Positions 48,280 to 61,157 of a stretch of DNA of 64,000 bases are shown here, piece by piece; within the stretch, counting starts at the first letter, position 1; the number at the start of each line of letters is the position of its first letter. The position numbers were made by a program, and so were the translations under genes. The DNA is from Carettochelys insculpta (Eukaryota; Chordata; Testudines; Carettochelyidae), in assembly GCF_033958435.1 (NCBI RefSeq), contig NC_134142.1, positions 100,077,001-100,141,000 of the forward strand, in the 5' to 3' direction. Under the pieces are notes generated by a model. That model did no database searches, was not told the DNA's origin, and saw nothing but the letters and a program-made list of their open reading frames with translations.

Positions 48280-51200
48280 TCCTCTGTTTGCAATTTCTTC
48301 AACTGTCATTAGTATAGCACTGCACTAAAGGGCTGTGTAGATGTGGCCTCCGTGATACTCAGACAGTTTTAAAGCCAACAAGGTCTTTTATGATAACAAG
48401 TTTCATTTCTTGCCGAATACGGGCCAGCAATAGACCCAGTACAGTAAATGTGCCAGGCCAAACTTCATCCTGTGTGTGCTACACATAAGTATTGTATGTT
48501 TAGATATCAGAAACTGAAGACTTCTTTATGGCCTGCCTGATACTAAACAGTTGATTTGTTCATCAATGGGAGAATACAGGTTAAAAGCATTATATGGTGA
48601 CTCAGAATGATGTACAAAAAGATACATGTGACAAGAGCTAAAATCTCAAAAGATAGATGCAACCTTTTAAAAATGAATATACAAGATTTATAACACCATT
48701 TTAGAAAAGAAAAACGTAATTTATATTTGGGAATAATTCCTGTGGCACTATATTAGAGCAAGAAATATTACAGGGGACTTTTCCAATACAAGCAACATGG
48801 CAGGATATTTTCATTACATGAAAGGTATGGCTAGGGAAAGAGGACAGCTATTGTAGTGCAACCTGTCTTCTCAGAGTGGCTTGGCTTCCAGTAGCTTCCA
48901 GAATTGGGCTCAGAGTTATTCCAGAAGAAGGAGGATGCTACTTGCTCTATGTATAAGAATGTCTGCCTTTACCTCTGAATTATATAAAATAAACTCTGTA
49001 TGTTCGCATATCTTGGAAGATAAAATCTGAAGTCCAGGAACATTTATACTGGTAAATCTCTGGGTCAAAAGAGACATGCTCACTCTCCTTACGCACAAGT
49101 GGAAGTTATCCAAACTCTCACACTAGTAAAGCTCTCTCAGGATTCATCACAAAACACTTAAGTCAACAAAGCCAGACCTTCCCATTGGCTTTGACTCAGT
49201 TACTAGGAGTACATTAGGTAACTGAGCAATTGTTGCATTCATTGTGACTTGTGAAAGCATCAGTAGCAGCAAGTGGAGGCAAAAACTAAGTATTTGCTAC
49301 ATTTCCTGAAATACATTCATGTAAGGCAACTTTCCCTTTTATTAAAAGCAAAAAACTACAAAAGGAGTATTTCTCCCATTGCACAATTACTTAATTTAAA
49401 TGCATTTATTATTGTAACTCATTATTATTATGAACTACCACAACAATCAAGGCTCTCTTCAACTATGTGGAATGAATGCTCCCTTTGAGAACTCCTGCTT
49501 GGAATGCTAAAATAATAGTGGTTCTAAGTGAGATAATGAAAACTGCACAGAATAGGTTCTCTTACTCATTCCATCACTTCTTTCTTTTACAGAAATTTTT
49601 GTGCATCTAAGCACTACATGAATGTTCACCCATTACTGTCAAGCACTTGCATTATTACTGCACACTTTTGTTGTAAATCACAAATACCCTGTGTTTTAAA
49701 TTATTTCCATGTCTAACGACACTCTTGCTGGAATGAAAGGATTATTAGGGACTTAGAAGTGAAAGCTAGTGGCAGACTACCAAAAAAGGTTTACTATTGT
49801 TATAAAAATGATTACCATGTATAGGGAGGAAGGCCAGAAGACAAGCACCCTACAAAATTCAATGGCTAACATTTCTCCTTCATGATGGTTTGTAAACGAT
49901 CAATGAGAATTTAGGGCTTATTTGCAAGACAGAGAAAGTGGTTTAGACACACAATAGTGGGCAAAAAACAATTCAGGCTACCAAAAATAAATTGTTTAGC
50001 ATCATCCTCTTACAAGAAGTGAGGACTTTTTCCAAAGGTTCTCTAAGATACGTGATACTAGGTATAGTAAGATACACTGTCAGACTTCCAAAAAGGATAT
50101 TATGTACATTACATATGTAGATTATTTGCAGCCTGGGATAATCACACTCACATTGACCATTTCTTGGCCTTTTTTCTAGTTGAGAACACAGATTACCAAT
50201 ACAATATCAAACCCTGGGTGGTGGGGTCAAGTTTATTTCTATTTCAGTAAAGGTACCTGATGCTGCCCCTGAGGCAAACCAAAATAGTCCTAAACATAAT
50301 GTCATTCAATTAGGAACTCAGTCAAGGCTATCATATTAGATATGCATTGGACAGATCACTTCAGGAGGTTTGCTCACATTCTGGAGAAACCCTTTTGCTG
50401 TGATAGCCAGTGAAGCCTCCTTTCAGATGTGCACATGGAAATAAGACTCATCTAAGATCCTTTAAGACTTTTAAGTACTTATTTTGCTGAGAGTTTTTCA
50501 CATTTATCTACTTAGATGTATAAAACAATTGTATTTGTTCTATACCTTGAGCTATCTATCAAACCTAGAAAAAGCAGAAGTAAGAACTCCTAAAATTAAC
50601 TTCCAGCATTAACACTAACATGTTTGAGACCGTCAGAGAAACAAATGCTTAAGAGGATTATAACAGATATGGACACACATCACTACATCAGTGGTGATAT
50701 TTACGGGGTAAACTAATATGGCTACATCTTTCTGTCCTGGAATATCTGTGTTATTGGATAGCAAAGTGATGATATTGCTATGTATACTAAAAAATATTTC
50801 AGAAGTTTTGTTATAGTGGTTCTAATTTTTCTCCATCCTTTGAGCCCTGTGGGGTAGGATACATGGCAAAGAAGGGTACTCGCTTTATAGACAGAAGGAT
50901 ACAATAATTAATCTCAGTAAAACTGTCAAACTCTCAAACATTTTGATTAGTTTCCCTCTAACCTCTACAGAATACAGGATGATGTGACATGGTTTAATCA
51001 GCATTCATACAGCATGATCTATGTAATTCACCTACAGCTTCACATCTGACCATTTTTCCTTGACTCTGTTCATGAATTCATCCACTACTTGACTATTTGT
51101 TTTCTCAAACCATTGAGCAACACCAAAGGTCTACTAAAGACACATTTCCTTCTTCCCCACAAAAAATAAGTAGATTTCCCCTCTCCTCAATCTCCCTCCC

Positions 51201-51609
51201 TAAACCTCACTAATAAATTACACTGGTCTGATGCACAAAATTGATCATTCTGAGCCTTCATAAAACAATAGGTGTGTAGAGTAAGCTCATGGCACCCATC
51301 AAGGCAGGAAAGTGGATGTGGTGTGAGTTTCCCTACATTCTGTCAGTTCCATTACACATACAATGCCAAGGTAAGATAGACAGATGCCATACTGCCACTT
51401 TCATTAGTCTGAGGCAGAACCCCAGTCTGATGGTTTTAACCTCACACAGTGCCTGTAGGTCATTCTGTACCTAAAAGTTGTTCAGAAGAAGGAAGGTTCT
51501 TGGTGCGTCCTCACTCACTTGCACATCTGCAGAGGGCCAACTATAATTTGGTCAGTCAATACACAAGAAAGAGTACCGTGGTGCTATTACAAAGATGTGA
51601 AAAGCTCAC
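48280..51609. other. Presumed NELL1 intron 3' of the EGF exon (minus-strand sense)
   Basis: AT-rich with no recognised element. The sequence at 48320-48350 (GTGTAGATGTGGCCT) resembles a Harbinger terminus, but its partner was not found. Confidence 0.55.
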
Positions 51610-51735
51610 CTGAACATGAAAAATCATCTACGCGGATGTATCCTGGGACACAGTCACAACGATATGATCCCGGCAGATTCACACACACAGTATTGGCATG
51701 ACAATAATGCATCTTAGCAGCACACTCATCAATAT
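51610..51735 (-). CDS. NELL1: NELL1 exon encoding a calcium-binding EGF domain (internal exon)
   Basis: A 42-codon internal exon encoding one EGF-like module. It begins with the calcium-binding signature DIDEC and ends in VDDFSC. The run [12 protein letters not shown] fits the Asp/Asn beta-hydroxylation consensus of cbEGF domains. On the minus strand a pyrimidine-rich tract ending in CAG lies just above 51735, and a GTGAGC donor lies just below 51610. Both junctions are phase 1, the symmetric phase usual for shuffled EGF modules. The residues around [14 protein letters not shown] and [10 protein letters not shown] match NELL1 as I remember it; the paralogue NELL2 differs clearly here. NELL1 is a secreted glycoprotein with a thrombospondin-N/laminin-G domain, VWC domains and a run of EGF modules, linked to skeletal differentiation. 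No other NELL1 exon was recognised, in keeping with the very long introns of this gene. Confidence is very high for a cbEGF exon and somewhat lower for NELL1. Confidence 0.88.
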
Positions 51736-53183
51736 CTGAGGAGGAAGAAAGACAGCAGGAATAAAGTGAGTTGCACACTTAAATGCTCACAGTGATTCAA
51801 TATTAAAATGAGAAGAGTAATTCCAATTCCAAGCCCCAAAAGAACTGCAAAAAAAAAAAAAAAAGGAAATATGGTAAACCCTATTATTAAAATACTAGTG
51901 TAAATTTACAACCAAAAATCTTTCCTAAACAGGAGGTAAGCCTGCTGCAACACAGCATCTTCCTTCTGCTGTGTACTTCTAAACTGTAAAGATAAATGCT
52001 GGAAAAGCAGGAAATACTGAAGTTTCCCCCCCCATATTTTTCTTGGACTACGTTCACATTATAACAAAAATAATCACAAAGTAAGAAGAACCAGGAAATA
52101 AATTGTTTAGGAACTACTTCCCAAACAATATAACATACAACTTTAATTTTGCCATCAGAAAGAAACTAGAATATGAAGATGCAGTGTCTCCATGTACAAT
52201 GATACTCGGTGTAGTACGTATTGCAGCGTATCAGTCAGGAGTAAAGCCGGACATACAGGAAATAGTAGCATTTGTTATGCAGCACAGATGTGCTCTGATT
52301 TTGCAAGTTGCTAATTTGCACAAACTGCAACAGCTACTAAGCAGCCTAAGGTCACTAGCCAAACAGTGCTTATGCCTCCACTCCCCTGATACATCCCTGT
52401 GCCTTGGGTACAAGAAGGTAGGTAGAAGTGAGACAGTAGCTTCAGCTCCGTGTCACTGAATAAAACTCCTACACAAGAAGGAATCTCAAATGGCCATTTA
52501 AGCCAGGGTTTCATCTGGTTTGCCTTATCATAACAGGCCAAAGCAGATTTAACATGGGCATGGACCTCCCCTTCAAATCTATTTATTAGTAGATCATAAT
52601 ATCTATTTCAAGGCCAACACTCAAAACAATTTTTGTTGCCTGAGAAGGAGAATTGAAACTGCCATTAATTATATATTATAAAGCTCACTTAGATGCAATC
52701 TTTTACCCCAAAATATAAGGTATGTCTCTATTTTAGGCCTGAACAATGACTTTTTCTGATTGGGACTGATTTTCTTCTCACTAATTCCAGTTTTATATGA
52801 AGTAACTCTATTGACTTCCAAGATTTACTCTTGATTTATGTATGCCAGTGTAAGTGAATGGAGACTCAAAACTATTTTTCTTATTACATTCTCCTTCGAA
52901 GTTATTTTATTGAATGTCCATGCCCAAGAAATTAAACTGACAGAAGCACCAGAGACTGAAGTCTTTTTTTTTTTTTTTTAAATCTCCACTGTACAGACAC
53001 AAATCAGACAGCAACACTGCAAGCTTCCTCACAGCCTTCTTCACACTTGGAACTCTGGTCCGAAAGAACTTGCAAGGGTGAGAAAGCTGTTCAGTTTCCG
53101 TGCTACTATGGTCCCTGGCTTTGTGCTGAGAATTGCAACAAACATACTAATTGTGCTGGTTTCTAGGCTATTAGACGGCAGTC
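51736..53183. other. Presumed NELL1 intron 5' of the EGF exon (minus-strand sense)
   Basis: Begins with the polypyrimidine tract and acceptor of the EGF exon. The rest is AT-rich with poly-A/T tracts (51847-51864, 52965-52979). The frame at 52103-52459 has no recognisable domain. Confidence 0.55.
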
Positions 53184-53191
53184 CACCAAGA

Positions 53192-54167
53192 CAAGGGTCT
53201 GCAACCAAAATAGCAAGAGGAGCCATTTTTTCAAATTTAGTTACAAAAATCAAGACTTCAAGAGCTACAATGATGTGAATATGACAGTCCTTAATAAAAA
53301 ATGTTAAACCATACTTTTTGTAGCCTCTGTTTTATAAATAGCACACACACAATGATTTGTACCAGTTAGAAATTTTAATTTACTTTCACCCCTGGATTGG
53401 AAAGCAAATGAGGAAAAGGAAAACACTACACCTGGGGATAAGCAGGAAAGTGCAATGTTTGCCTCAATCCTCCATGCTGAGGAAGAACTGGGCAGCAAGT
53501 TCCCTGCAGATGGCACTCAATGTTATGCCCACTGTCCCAGCCAGAGCTGAAGCGCCAGTCATGCTCGGTGTCCTAGGAACTGACACTGCTGCTGATTCAA
53601 GGCAGCCTGAGTTTCCACACTCCCAGGAGTGGTGGTTAGATACAGGACCTGCTCTGCACAAGACCCAGGACCAGCTCCCTGCCTGCCCATCAGGTGGCAG
53701 CAGCATGCCCCAGCTCCTCCCTGCCTCATGCGCTGCCGGTGGAGCAGGGAGCCCACCTCAGGTGAGCTCTGAGGCCCCTCCATCACTCCTTGCTTGTTCC
53801 GCTTTCCCCTTCCCTCTCAGTACCCAGCTCCACTGATCTGCACTGGGAAAAGGAGGGAGCTGGCCAATGTGAGGCCCTACTGCTCTCTTCTCAGGCCTGA
53901 ATGGAGTCATTGCAGCTCTGAACACTGCTGCTGCTGACTCCTCTGTGGCTCCTTGCCCTGCTGCCACTGAAATAATAGAACTAAATTCAGTTGGTTTAAC
54001 AGCTGGACCCCTCCTGCCAGCCATTAAACCAAGTTAATTTAGTTCTAATGTTTCCATGATGGCAGGGCAGGGAGCTCCAGAGGAGTCAGTGGTGGCAGCA
54101 TCCAGAGCTGCAAATGTCTCCTTAAAGAGCCACATGCAGCTCCAGAGCTACAGGTTGCCGACCCCTG
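53192..54167. mobile_element. Non-autonomous hAT transposon
   Basis: Ends CAAGGGTCTGCAACC (left) and CAGGGGTCGGCAACC (right, reversed) are of the common hAT type. The 8-bp flanks CACCAAGA (53184-53191) and CACTAGGA (54168-54175) agree at 6 of 8 positions, consistent with an aged 8-bp hAT target duplication. The interior has no transposase, only GC-rich filler; frames inside are not real genes. Confidence 0.8.
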
Positions 54168-54175
54168 CACTAGGA

Positions 54176-56572
54176 ACTAGACTAGGACAACTAAATAATT
54201 TCATACTGGCCACCAAACAGCAGGTAATTGGCAATGACTACTGATAACTACCAAACTGGGCTGAATTTGAAATGACAACCTGACAGCAAAGGACTTCACA
54301 ACCCATTACAGACACCTTGAGCTGCCCTCATTCACGTTGTTTCTAAAGACTGAGTCTCTTAACAAAAATGTCAAAAGCAGCAGGATACAAAAGCCCCATG
54401 CCAAGAAATCCCCGCCAACACCACGCATCTATTTATAACACTATTGCATGCCATGGCAACCTGGGACCCATCAAGATACTTATGTGTATTTACACTGCTC
54501 CACTTGTGGCTTCTTTTTAAACACGATTTTCATTAATAGCTGCGAGGAATTCTGCTTTTGCATGTCTGATAGTTTTCAGGCATATGAGGGAAGGGAAGGA
54601 TGGCTGAAAACAAATGCAAGAATATCATAATGCAAATTTAATTACCCACATTTGTCTCTAACTTTAATAAGAAAGTATTTGGGAAAAAATGACCCAAAAG
54701 TAAAAAGAAGCTATTGTTATTTTTTGAAAATGGAGAAATTAATAATTTGATTCATAAGAAAAGTGCTATCCCCTCCTTTCTGAAGAAATAACTAAGGCTG
54801 TTTCCAAGTTACAACTGGTTAAAACGAAATATACAATCCCATGGAAAATATCTAGCAGTGACTTGATCCTGTTAAACTCATAAAGGAGACAATTTCAAAA
54901 GTTGATTTCGTTATCAGTTCGCCAGAGCAGTGTTTCTCTTCAAGTAGTAAAAAGATTTTCTGAATTGCAGTTTGGCAAAAGAGGTGTAAGGAGTGACCAG
55001 AAGCCCTCTTCCAACACTCAACACAGGCCCATCATCAAATTCATCTTGTGCGTTTTCATCTTATACGCCATAGAGTCACCTGGTAACCCATAAATCTAGC
55101 TGTAGCATTTTATTTTAATTGCCAGTAACACAAAGGAACAACCAACGTGTATCATATCAGCCACTATCTAAGAAGTTAGCATACAGCTGTATTAGGTGCC
55201 CTGTATCTCATAAGAATTAAGTTGCTATCATACAACTTTGAGGCCTGTACATTCTGCACAGGTAAATGGCCGAACAGTTAACCTGAGACTTGGGGAACAG
55301 TGAATTGCATGTTTTACGGGGAAGTTTGTGCATAACGATACCAAGTAGTCACAAGAATAATTAACTAATATTATCCTTAGCTATTTTAGGATAAAACGTT
55401 GGCAAATGATTACCCATGAAGTCTCCTTGGTAATGAGTTGATATATATAATTAGTTGACATTAATAATATACTAATCAGTAGGACAAAGAAACTCCAATA
55501 TTATTGGGATAAGGCAGTTCAAATTGTCTAGTCTCCTTTGTCCATATTGAATATTCAGGATAGGCCTTGTAATAGGCCAGACTACCATGTAAGATTTGGC
55601 AGGGGGAGAAGGACGAAGGATGGATGTTGGCTGATCTAGATAAGGGCCATCACTTACCATGCCAAAGAGAGAGCAGTTTGTCTCTTGTCACCAGAACCCA
55701 AGAAAGGGTGTTAGTAAGTAAGTACAAGTAATGGTACAAGACATTACTTTAGCTCTGTGTTTATACGGTCTTTTTATGAGGTTTGTGTCCCTTTACTAAG
55801 TGTGTTCATAAAAGTTGTTAAAACTTTGCTTTGCCCTCAGTGAGAATCTATTCATTGTGCACACCAGGACTCCCACCCAGATACTGAACTTAATAACTTG
55901 GATCCTGCCACCCCTGGAACCCCACAATCTTCCAGATCCTTAAAGATTTTATTAGAAATTAATAAGCATTAAATAACTGAGCTACAGCCTTCAGCCCTTT
56001 ATATTCTGGACTCCTCTTGTAATACTTAAACCTAATCTGTGTGTTGCTATGTTTAAGGGATAGCGATTAGATGGCACAAGTTGGCGACAGTATTTTGCTG
56101 GGACAAAGTCTGGAGAGCAGTGCCAGGGCCATTTGTTTAGGTGACAATTTTTTGTCAAAGTCCTTTTTAGTACTAGCAATCCACAACACTAAGCTTTGGG
56201 TTTTTACTTGACATTGTTAGAGTATTGTCTATGAAACACACCGTAGTATGTACCAGCATGGGTGTAATAGAACTCAAATTGTGATTCATGCGTACAGATT
56301 GCTTGTCACATTTGAAATACCAGAGCTCATCTTCTGGTGGTCTTTTGAGGTGATAAAAATACATGACTTATGTTTCTCTCTTGGCTCATGAAGCAGTTTG
56401 TTTTTCTTTTAGAAAAAGGTATATGTATGGTCTTTAAAATTAAACTTGACACAGCATAATGATCCTTCACATATTACCAACTTCCATCTGCATAAAGTAG
56501 TTCTCTACAATAACAAAGAGGTGCTAGGCTGCATCTCCATGAAACAAACAAAAAAAACCCAAAACAAAACAA
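54176..56572. other. Presumed intron, no gene recognised
   Basis: AT-rich, stop-dense sequence without a recognisable repeat or gene. Confidence 0.55.
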
Positions 56573-56745
56573 AAAAAAACAACCCAGTCCTGTAGCACCT
56601 TTTAAGATAACAATATTATTTATTAGCTCATGAGCTTTCCTGGGATGAGCTTTCTGAGGAAGTGAGTCTGTCCCACAAAATCTCATCACCTAATAAAGAA
56701 TATTTTGTTAGTCTTTGATGTGCTACAGGGCTGCTTTTTTGATAA
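56573..56745. mobile_element. Inverted-arm retroelement, degraded copy E
   Basis: An inverted arm (about 56580-56640) meets a plus arm (about 56650-56740) of the same family; the shared parts include TGTCCCAC, TAATAAA and TTGTTAGTCTTTGATGTGC. The ribozyme-like core is eroded: CTGAGGA replaces CTGATGA and CAAAA replaces CGAAA. The left edge runs into an A-rich tract, and I could not find a target duplication. Confidence 0.55.
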
Positions 56746-58407
56746 CACAGACACTTTTGGGCTAGAGCTTTATAGTGAGGATCACTGCATTATGGGTTAT
56801 AGTCTGGTTTTATAAGGAAAGGACGGTTATATGCTTACTAGGTTCAAAGTGTTTGCTTAATAGTCACATAAATAGGTTTTATTGACTGTGACAAATGCTT
56901 CTTAGTACAACATTTGATGTTGGCAGACCACATGGGGTTGCTCCTAAAATGGGATTCAGCTCGTCAGAAAGGCAAAATTAATAATAAAAATGGAAACAGA
57001 AGTATTAATTTTGGAGATGATTCCTCGAACATCCAAAGCAGCATAAATTCATTGACCTCTTTTGGGCTGCCCCAATTTGCACTAGAAGAGGATCTGTCTC
57101 TCTGTTTTCCTTGTGGCCAGCACAGGACAGTCCTCTATCAGCTTGATGTTGAAGAGCCACAGTCTAATCATTCCTAATGTTTTAAAAAGGCCAGAAAATA
57201 TCACCATGGATGACCTTATTCTTGTAAAACCCTCTTTAACATCAACACTGATAAAGCAGGGAAGGAGTCAGGAGAACATTAGGGGGTCAAGGGACAATGA
57301 GTTTTATTACTGTAGAAATGACATGTATATAAATTCTAATACTATTGAGTTATTAAATGTACGTCATGTAAGCACATTCAATTCAGCTAAAAGTTGGTGA
57401 AAAGCCATTTAAGATAAGTACTCCATATAGTAGGGAAAGCAAACAAATTCAGAACTAACCCCTGAAAAACCAAGCATGCTCCAAGAGAAAAACAAGCAAG
57501 ATAAATTAACATACCGAGCAGGTACATACCCTGCTACATTTCTGGCTCAAAAATATTATTACCTGTTTGCTGAAAAAAGCAACTCTGCTCACTCTTAGGG
57601 TTCTTCCTCACCTGCAAATGTGCTAAAACACAGTGGGACTCAAGGAATGAATCCTCAGCCCCAGTGTGTTGGGGAGCTAAGGAAACTGTATAGACATGGT
57701 GATGCCTTATATGCTGGGACTGGAAGCAAATTAGGAGATGTAGCCTGTTAGTCCTCTTCAACATGTGGGTTTGGCCACATGGGTCTTTACTTTCCCCTCG
57801 CAGAGTTCCACTCTGGAGACATATTTCCACAAATATATGTTTCACACAGGCTACAGTAATATTCTTCATGCAGTTTCCCTGCTGTTTTTAATCATATCCA
57901 GCCAGATTCATCCTTAACGTAAAGTGGGTGAAACTCTTGTTACTGAGATGGCGTTTGTGTCTCTTATTCCTAGGGATGATTTGACTATTTTCATTACGTT
58001 AGCCACATCAGCAACTAAGGAAGCAGACACAGAATATGAACCTCTGTGTATAGTGATGTGCAGAGCAATTCCCTTCAGTCTTGTCACTAAGGGGAGGCTC
58101 AGGCTGCCCCCTCCACGTTGTAAAAGCATTAGCAATTAAAAGAAAGAGGAAAAAAATTGTCCAGATCTTCCTCTTCAGATTCTCAGTTCTGTAATGAAAT
58201 GATGTGGCTCTTCCCCACCCACCTTTGATGCTGCTACATGTAATGAAAATATGCAGCCTGTCAGAATAACCTTGTAGGCAAAACAATTCAAATGACCCAT
58301 TGGTAATTGCATGCATTTTAAAATAACCTTCTTTGACAGGGTCAATGTCATCACTAGTTGTTTGAGATTCCAGTGCTTATCTAATGGGAAACAGTAGCAT
58401 CTATGTA

Positions 58408-58410
<3 letters not shown>
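56746..58410. other. Presumed intron, no gene recognised
   Basis: AT-rich with chance frames only. No domains, splice-flanked exons or repeats were recognised. Confidence 0.55.
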
Positions 58411-58464
<54 letters not shown>

Positions 58465-58478
58465 AAATATAAATATAC

Positions 58479-58515
<37 letters not shown>

Positions 58516-58546
58516 GATATAGATATATATATATACACATATATAT
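58411..58546. repeat. Long TA microsatellite
   Basis: About 135 bp of (TA)n with a few ATAAA, ACA and AGA interruptions, followed by a T12-type tract. Self-complementary, able to extrude as a hairpin, and prone to length variation and assembly error. Confidence 0.95.
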
Positions 58547-59860
58547 TTTTTTTTTTTACAAAGTGTTTCAGAACAGTACTGATTTCTTCGGAAGTCTATG
58601 CAGGATCTTTCTACCTGCTGGGCTTAATTTCATAATCAAATGCTATCATTAAAAAAAATCATCTCAAAACCTATTTGCTTTTTATTTTGGGATCACATTG
58701 TGCCAAATTTAATCTTAAACTGCAAACAGTTTGAGGGGAACATCCCACAACTCTTCTTCCACTTCCCTACTCCAATATCTCTGTTCCTCATCCCTGAAAC
58801 CAGAAACTGATGTTTCCTGTTATGCGCTAGAAGAAAAAAATGGTGTGTGGTGTTTTTAAGACATATGCTGTGCCTGATCTAAATGACCCAGGACTTCCTC
58901 CCACCAGTAGGAACAGCCTCAGTGGTAAGCTCCTCCTAACAGCCTCAATGGTAAGCTCCTGAAAGGCCCAAAGCAGATCTTAATGCACACTGAAAGCCTG
59001 ATGCTAACACACACACAAAAATTCTAAACAATGGAACATAAAAGGTATCCTGGAATTCCAAACAACCTAAATTGATAGGGAGGTAAAAATCCAAATAGAA
59101 TATTCTTGTTCTACTGGCCTCCTAACATATTCATGCCTCATCTTTGATGTTATCCATCATTCTACCCTTTCTACTTCTTGTCTGTCATGTCTAACGGTTC
59201 CTAGTTACTCCATCTTCTCCCAGTCAGAATTCTGTGTTCTTTCCATGCTGCTCCAATGGGTCCCAGGCCTGAGAGACTTATTTCCCCATGGCCTTTTGTC
59301 TCCAAATTCTGTCTCAAAATCTACCTATTTCTACTAGTATTTTGTCAGTCTCTATTTGAATGCTTCAAATGACTAATCACAATCCTAAAACAAAATAAAA
59401 CTATAATTAAATTATAAAAAGCTTATTAAGTTAAAATTTAGGTAGTTGTGACAGGGCAGACATTCTTAAAGTAAACAAGCCTCAAAAGAAACGAAAGGAA
59501 GTAAGCTTTGCTGCACTAGAAGTTGTAGTGCTTTAACTATATCAGCGGATTCAAATAAACATAATCCCTTCAGGTGGCGGCAAATATATCAGTATTAAAA
59601 GTACTTTATATCCGTAAAGTTATTTCCATACAAGCAGAAGAATAAGCTATATTGGCATGTCATCTTTTCATCTGTATTACTACATACACACATACATACA
59701 TACATTTCCAGTATAACTGTACTAATTAAAAGAAGAATCACACCTGTACCTGAACTGGTTATACTAGCAAAACTTCAAGTGCAGGCTAAGCTTTAGTTAG
59801 AGTAACCTACCTCTTACAGATGAAAGAAAGTGAATTAAATTATCCTTCCTCTCCCTCGTA
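58547..59860. other. Presumed intron, no gene recognised
   Basis: AT-rich; includes a local duplication at about 58913-58965 (two 'cagcctcartggtaagctcct' units) and an ACAT-type microsatellite at 59686-59705. Confidence 0.5.
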
Positions 59861-60111
59861 AGGTATGGCTACACTCACACTAGAGCTATAAAACTTTTTT
59901 GTTCACACATGTTTAATAAAACCCCCACAAACAACAACAGTTTTGCAGTGGCAAGTCAAAATCTGAATGTGGCTCCTGCCAACGTTGTGAAACCCGCTTA
60001 TAGGAGGTGGAAGTATTTTGTTGGCAAAAGGGCTGACCAACAGTGCTCAAAGATGATGACTTTGTGCAACACAGCCTTGTCGCTATAAGCTGCGTAATGC
60101 AGACATACCTT
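59861..60111. mobile_element. Harbinger-type MITE
   Basis: Left end AGGTATGGCTACACTCAC; right end reversed AAAGGTATGTCTGCATTACG. 250 bp, non-coding, with TTGTTGGCAAAA/TTTTGTT-like subterminal motifs similar to those in 25112-29958 and 63527-63947. Confidence 0.6.
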
Positions 60112-60865
60112 TAGTCCCAAAAAGAAAAGCAACTGCAACATAAATATTAAATTATAATACTTAGCGAAAATTACACCTAGTTAGAGACTCACATCTGGAT
60201 TTGGATCAGATAAATGAAAGATTTAATATAAGTCCTCCAAGGGCTTGTCCCTCTGCAAACAATACAAAAATGCCTTGCATTTTAGCTACACATGATCATA
60301 TAGACTTCCTAATCTTCCCAGTGCCTGGGGAAATTGCAATTTTACTATAGCTCTAAGTGCAACAATTGCAGAATTCTGCAATGACTACAGTTCCAACTCC
60401 TATGAGGACTAAACTGAGGCTGGAAAGCCCTGTGGTATGAGTTGTTTGGAAATATCCCATCCACACAGGAACTTTTAGGAGCCCTGATGCTTCAGACAGG
60501 CACATGGATCTCTATAGTACAGGCAATATGTGTCCCTTTTACATTCATTCAAGAAGCAAAATCAAAAATAGCTTTGGCTGAAGAATTTGAATTAGAGGTT
60601 TGATACATCAGACCGGCATATTCTTATTCTCTGTTGATCTCTTCAACCTTTCCAGCCATGTACACATAAGTGTCGTCTCCCTGCTGGAGCAAAGAACGTT
60701 TTGTTACAGCTATTTTGAAAGTGTAAAGTCTAATTTTAATCTGTTGGGACTGACTTTTTTAACGTATTAGATATATGGAACACAAGTACTTGCTGGCTAA
60801 CTTTTACAGATGACCTTTTGTCTTCAAGGTTGACTTCTGATATTCCTAAAGTACTTATTTTCTCT

Positions 60866-61157
60866 GTCGGAGGGGTCGCTGTGTTAGTCTGGATGTTTAA
60901 CAGCAACGAAGGGTCCTGTGGCACCTTATAGACTAACAGAAAAGTTTTGAGCATGAGCTTTCGTGAGCACAGACTCACTTCATCAGATGCTGGTCTCAGA
61001 AATCTACAGGGCCAGGTATAAATTGCTCTGGCTTATTTATACCTGGCCCTGCAGATTTCCAAGACCAGCATCTGATGAAGTGAGTCTGTGCTCACGAAAG
61101 CTCATGCTCAAAACTTTTCTGTTAGTCTATAAGGTTCCCCAGGACCCTTCATTGGTG
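60866..61157 (-). mobile_element. Inverted-arm retroelement, copy C
   Basis: The tail-bearing full arm lies on the left, so this copy is reversed relative to A, B and D. Identical 11-bp direct repeats, TTATTTTCTCT, flank it at 60855-60865 and 61158-61168. The centre near 61010-61045 is the reverse complement of the copy B centre. Both arms carry the CTGATGA-stem-GAAA motif; the plus-strand one is at 61072-61099. Confidence 0.75.

Noticed and set aside
52103..52459. Possible extra exon next to the NELL1 exon
   Set aside because: No EGF or VWC cysteine pattern in either strand, and no paired splice sites in a matching phase.
53357..53836. 159-codon plus-strand frame
   Set aside because: It falls inside the non-coding interior of a hAT element and has no domain.
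58384..58635. Frame of alternating Ile/Tyr residues
   Set aside because: A direct translation of the TA microsatellite.
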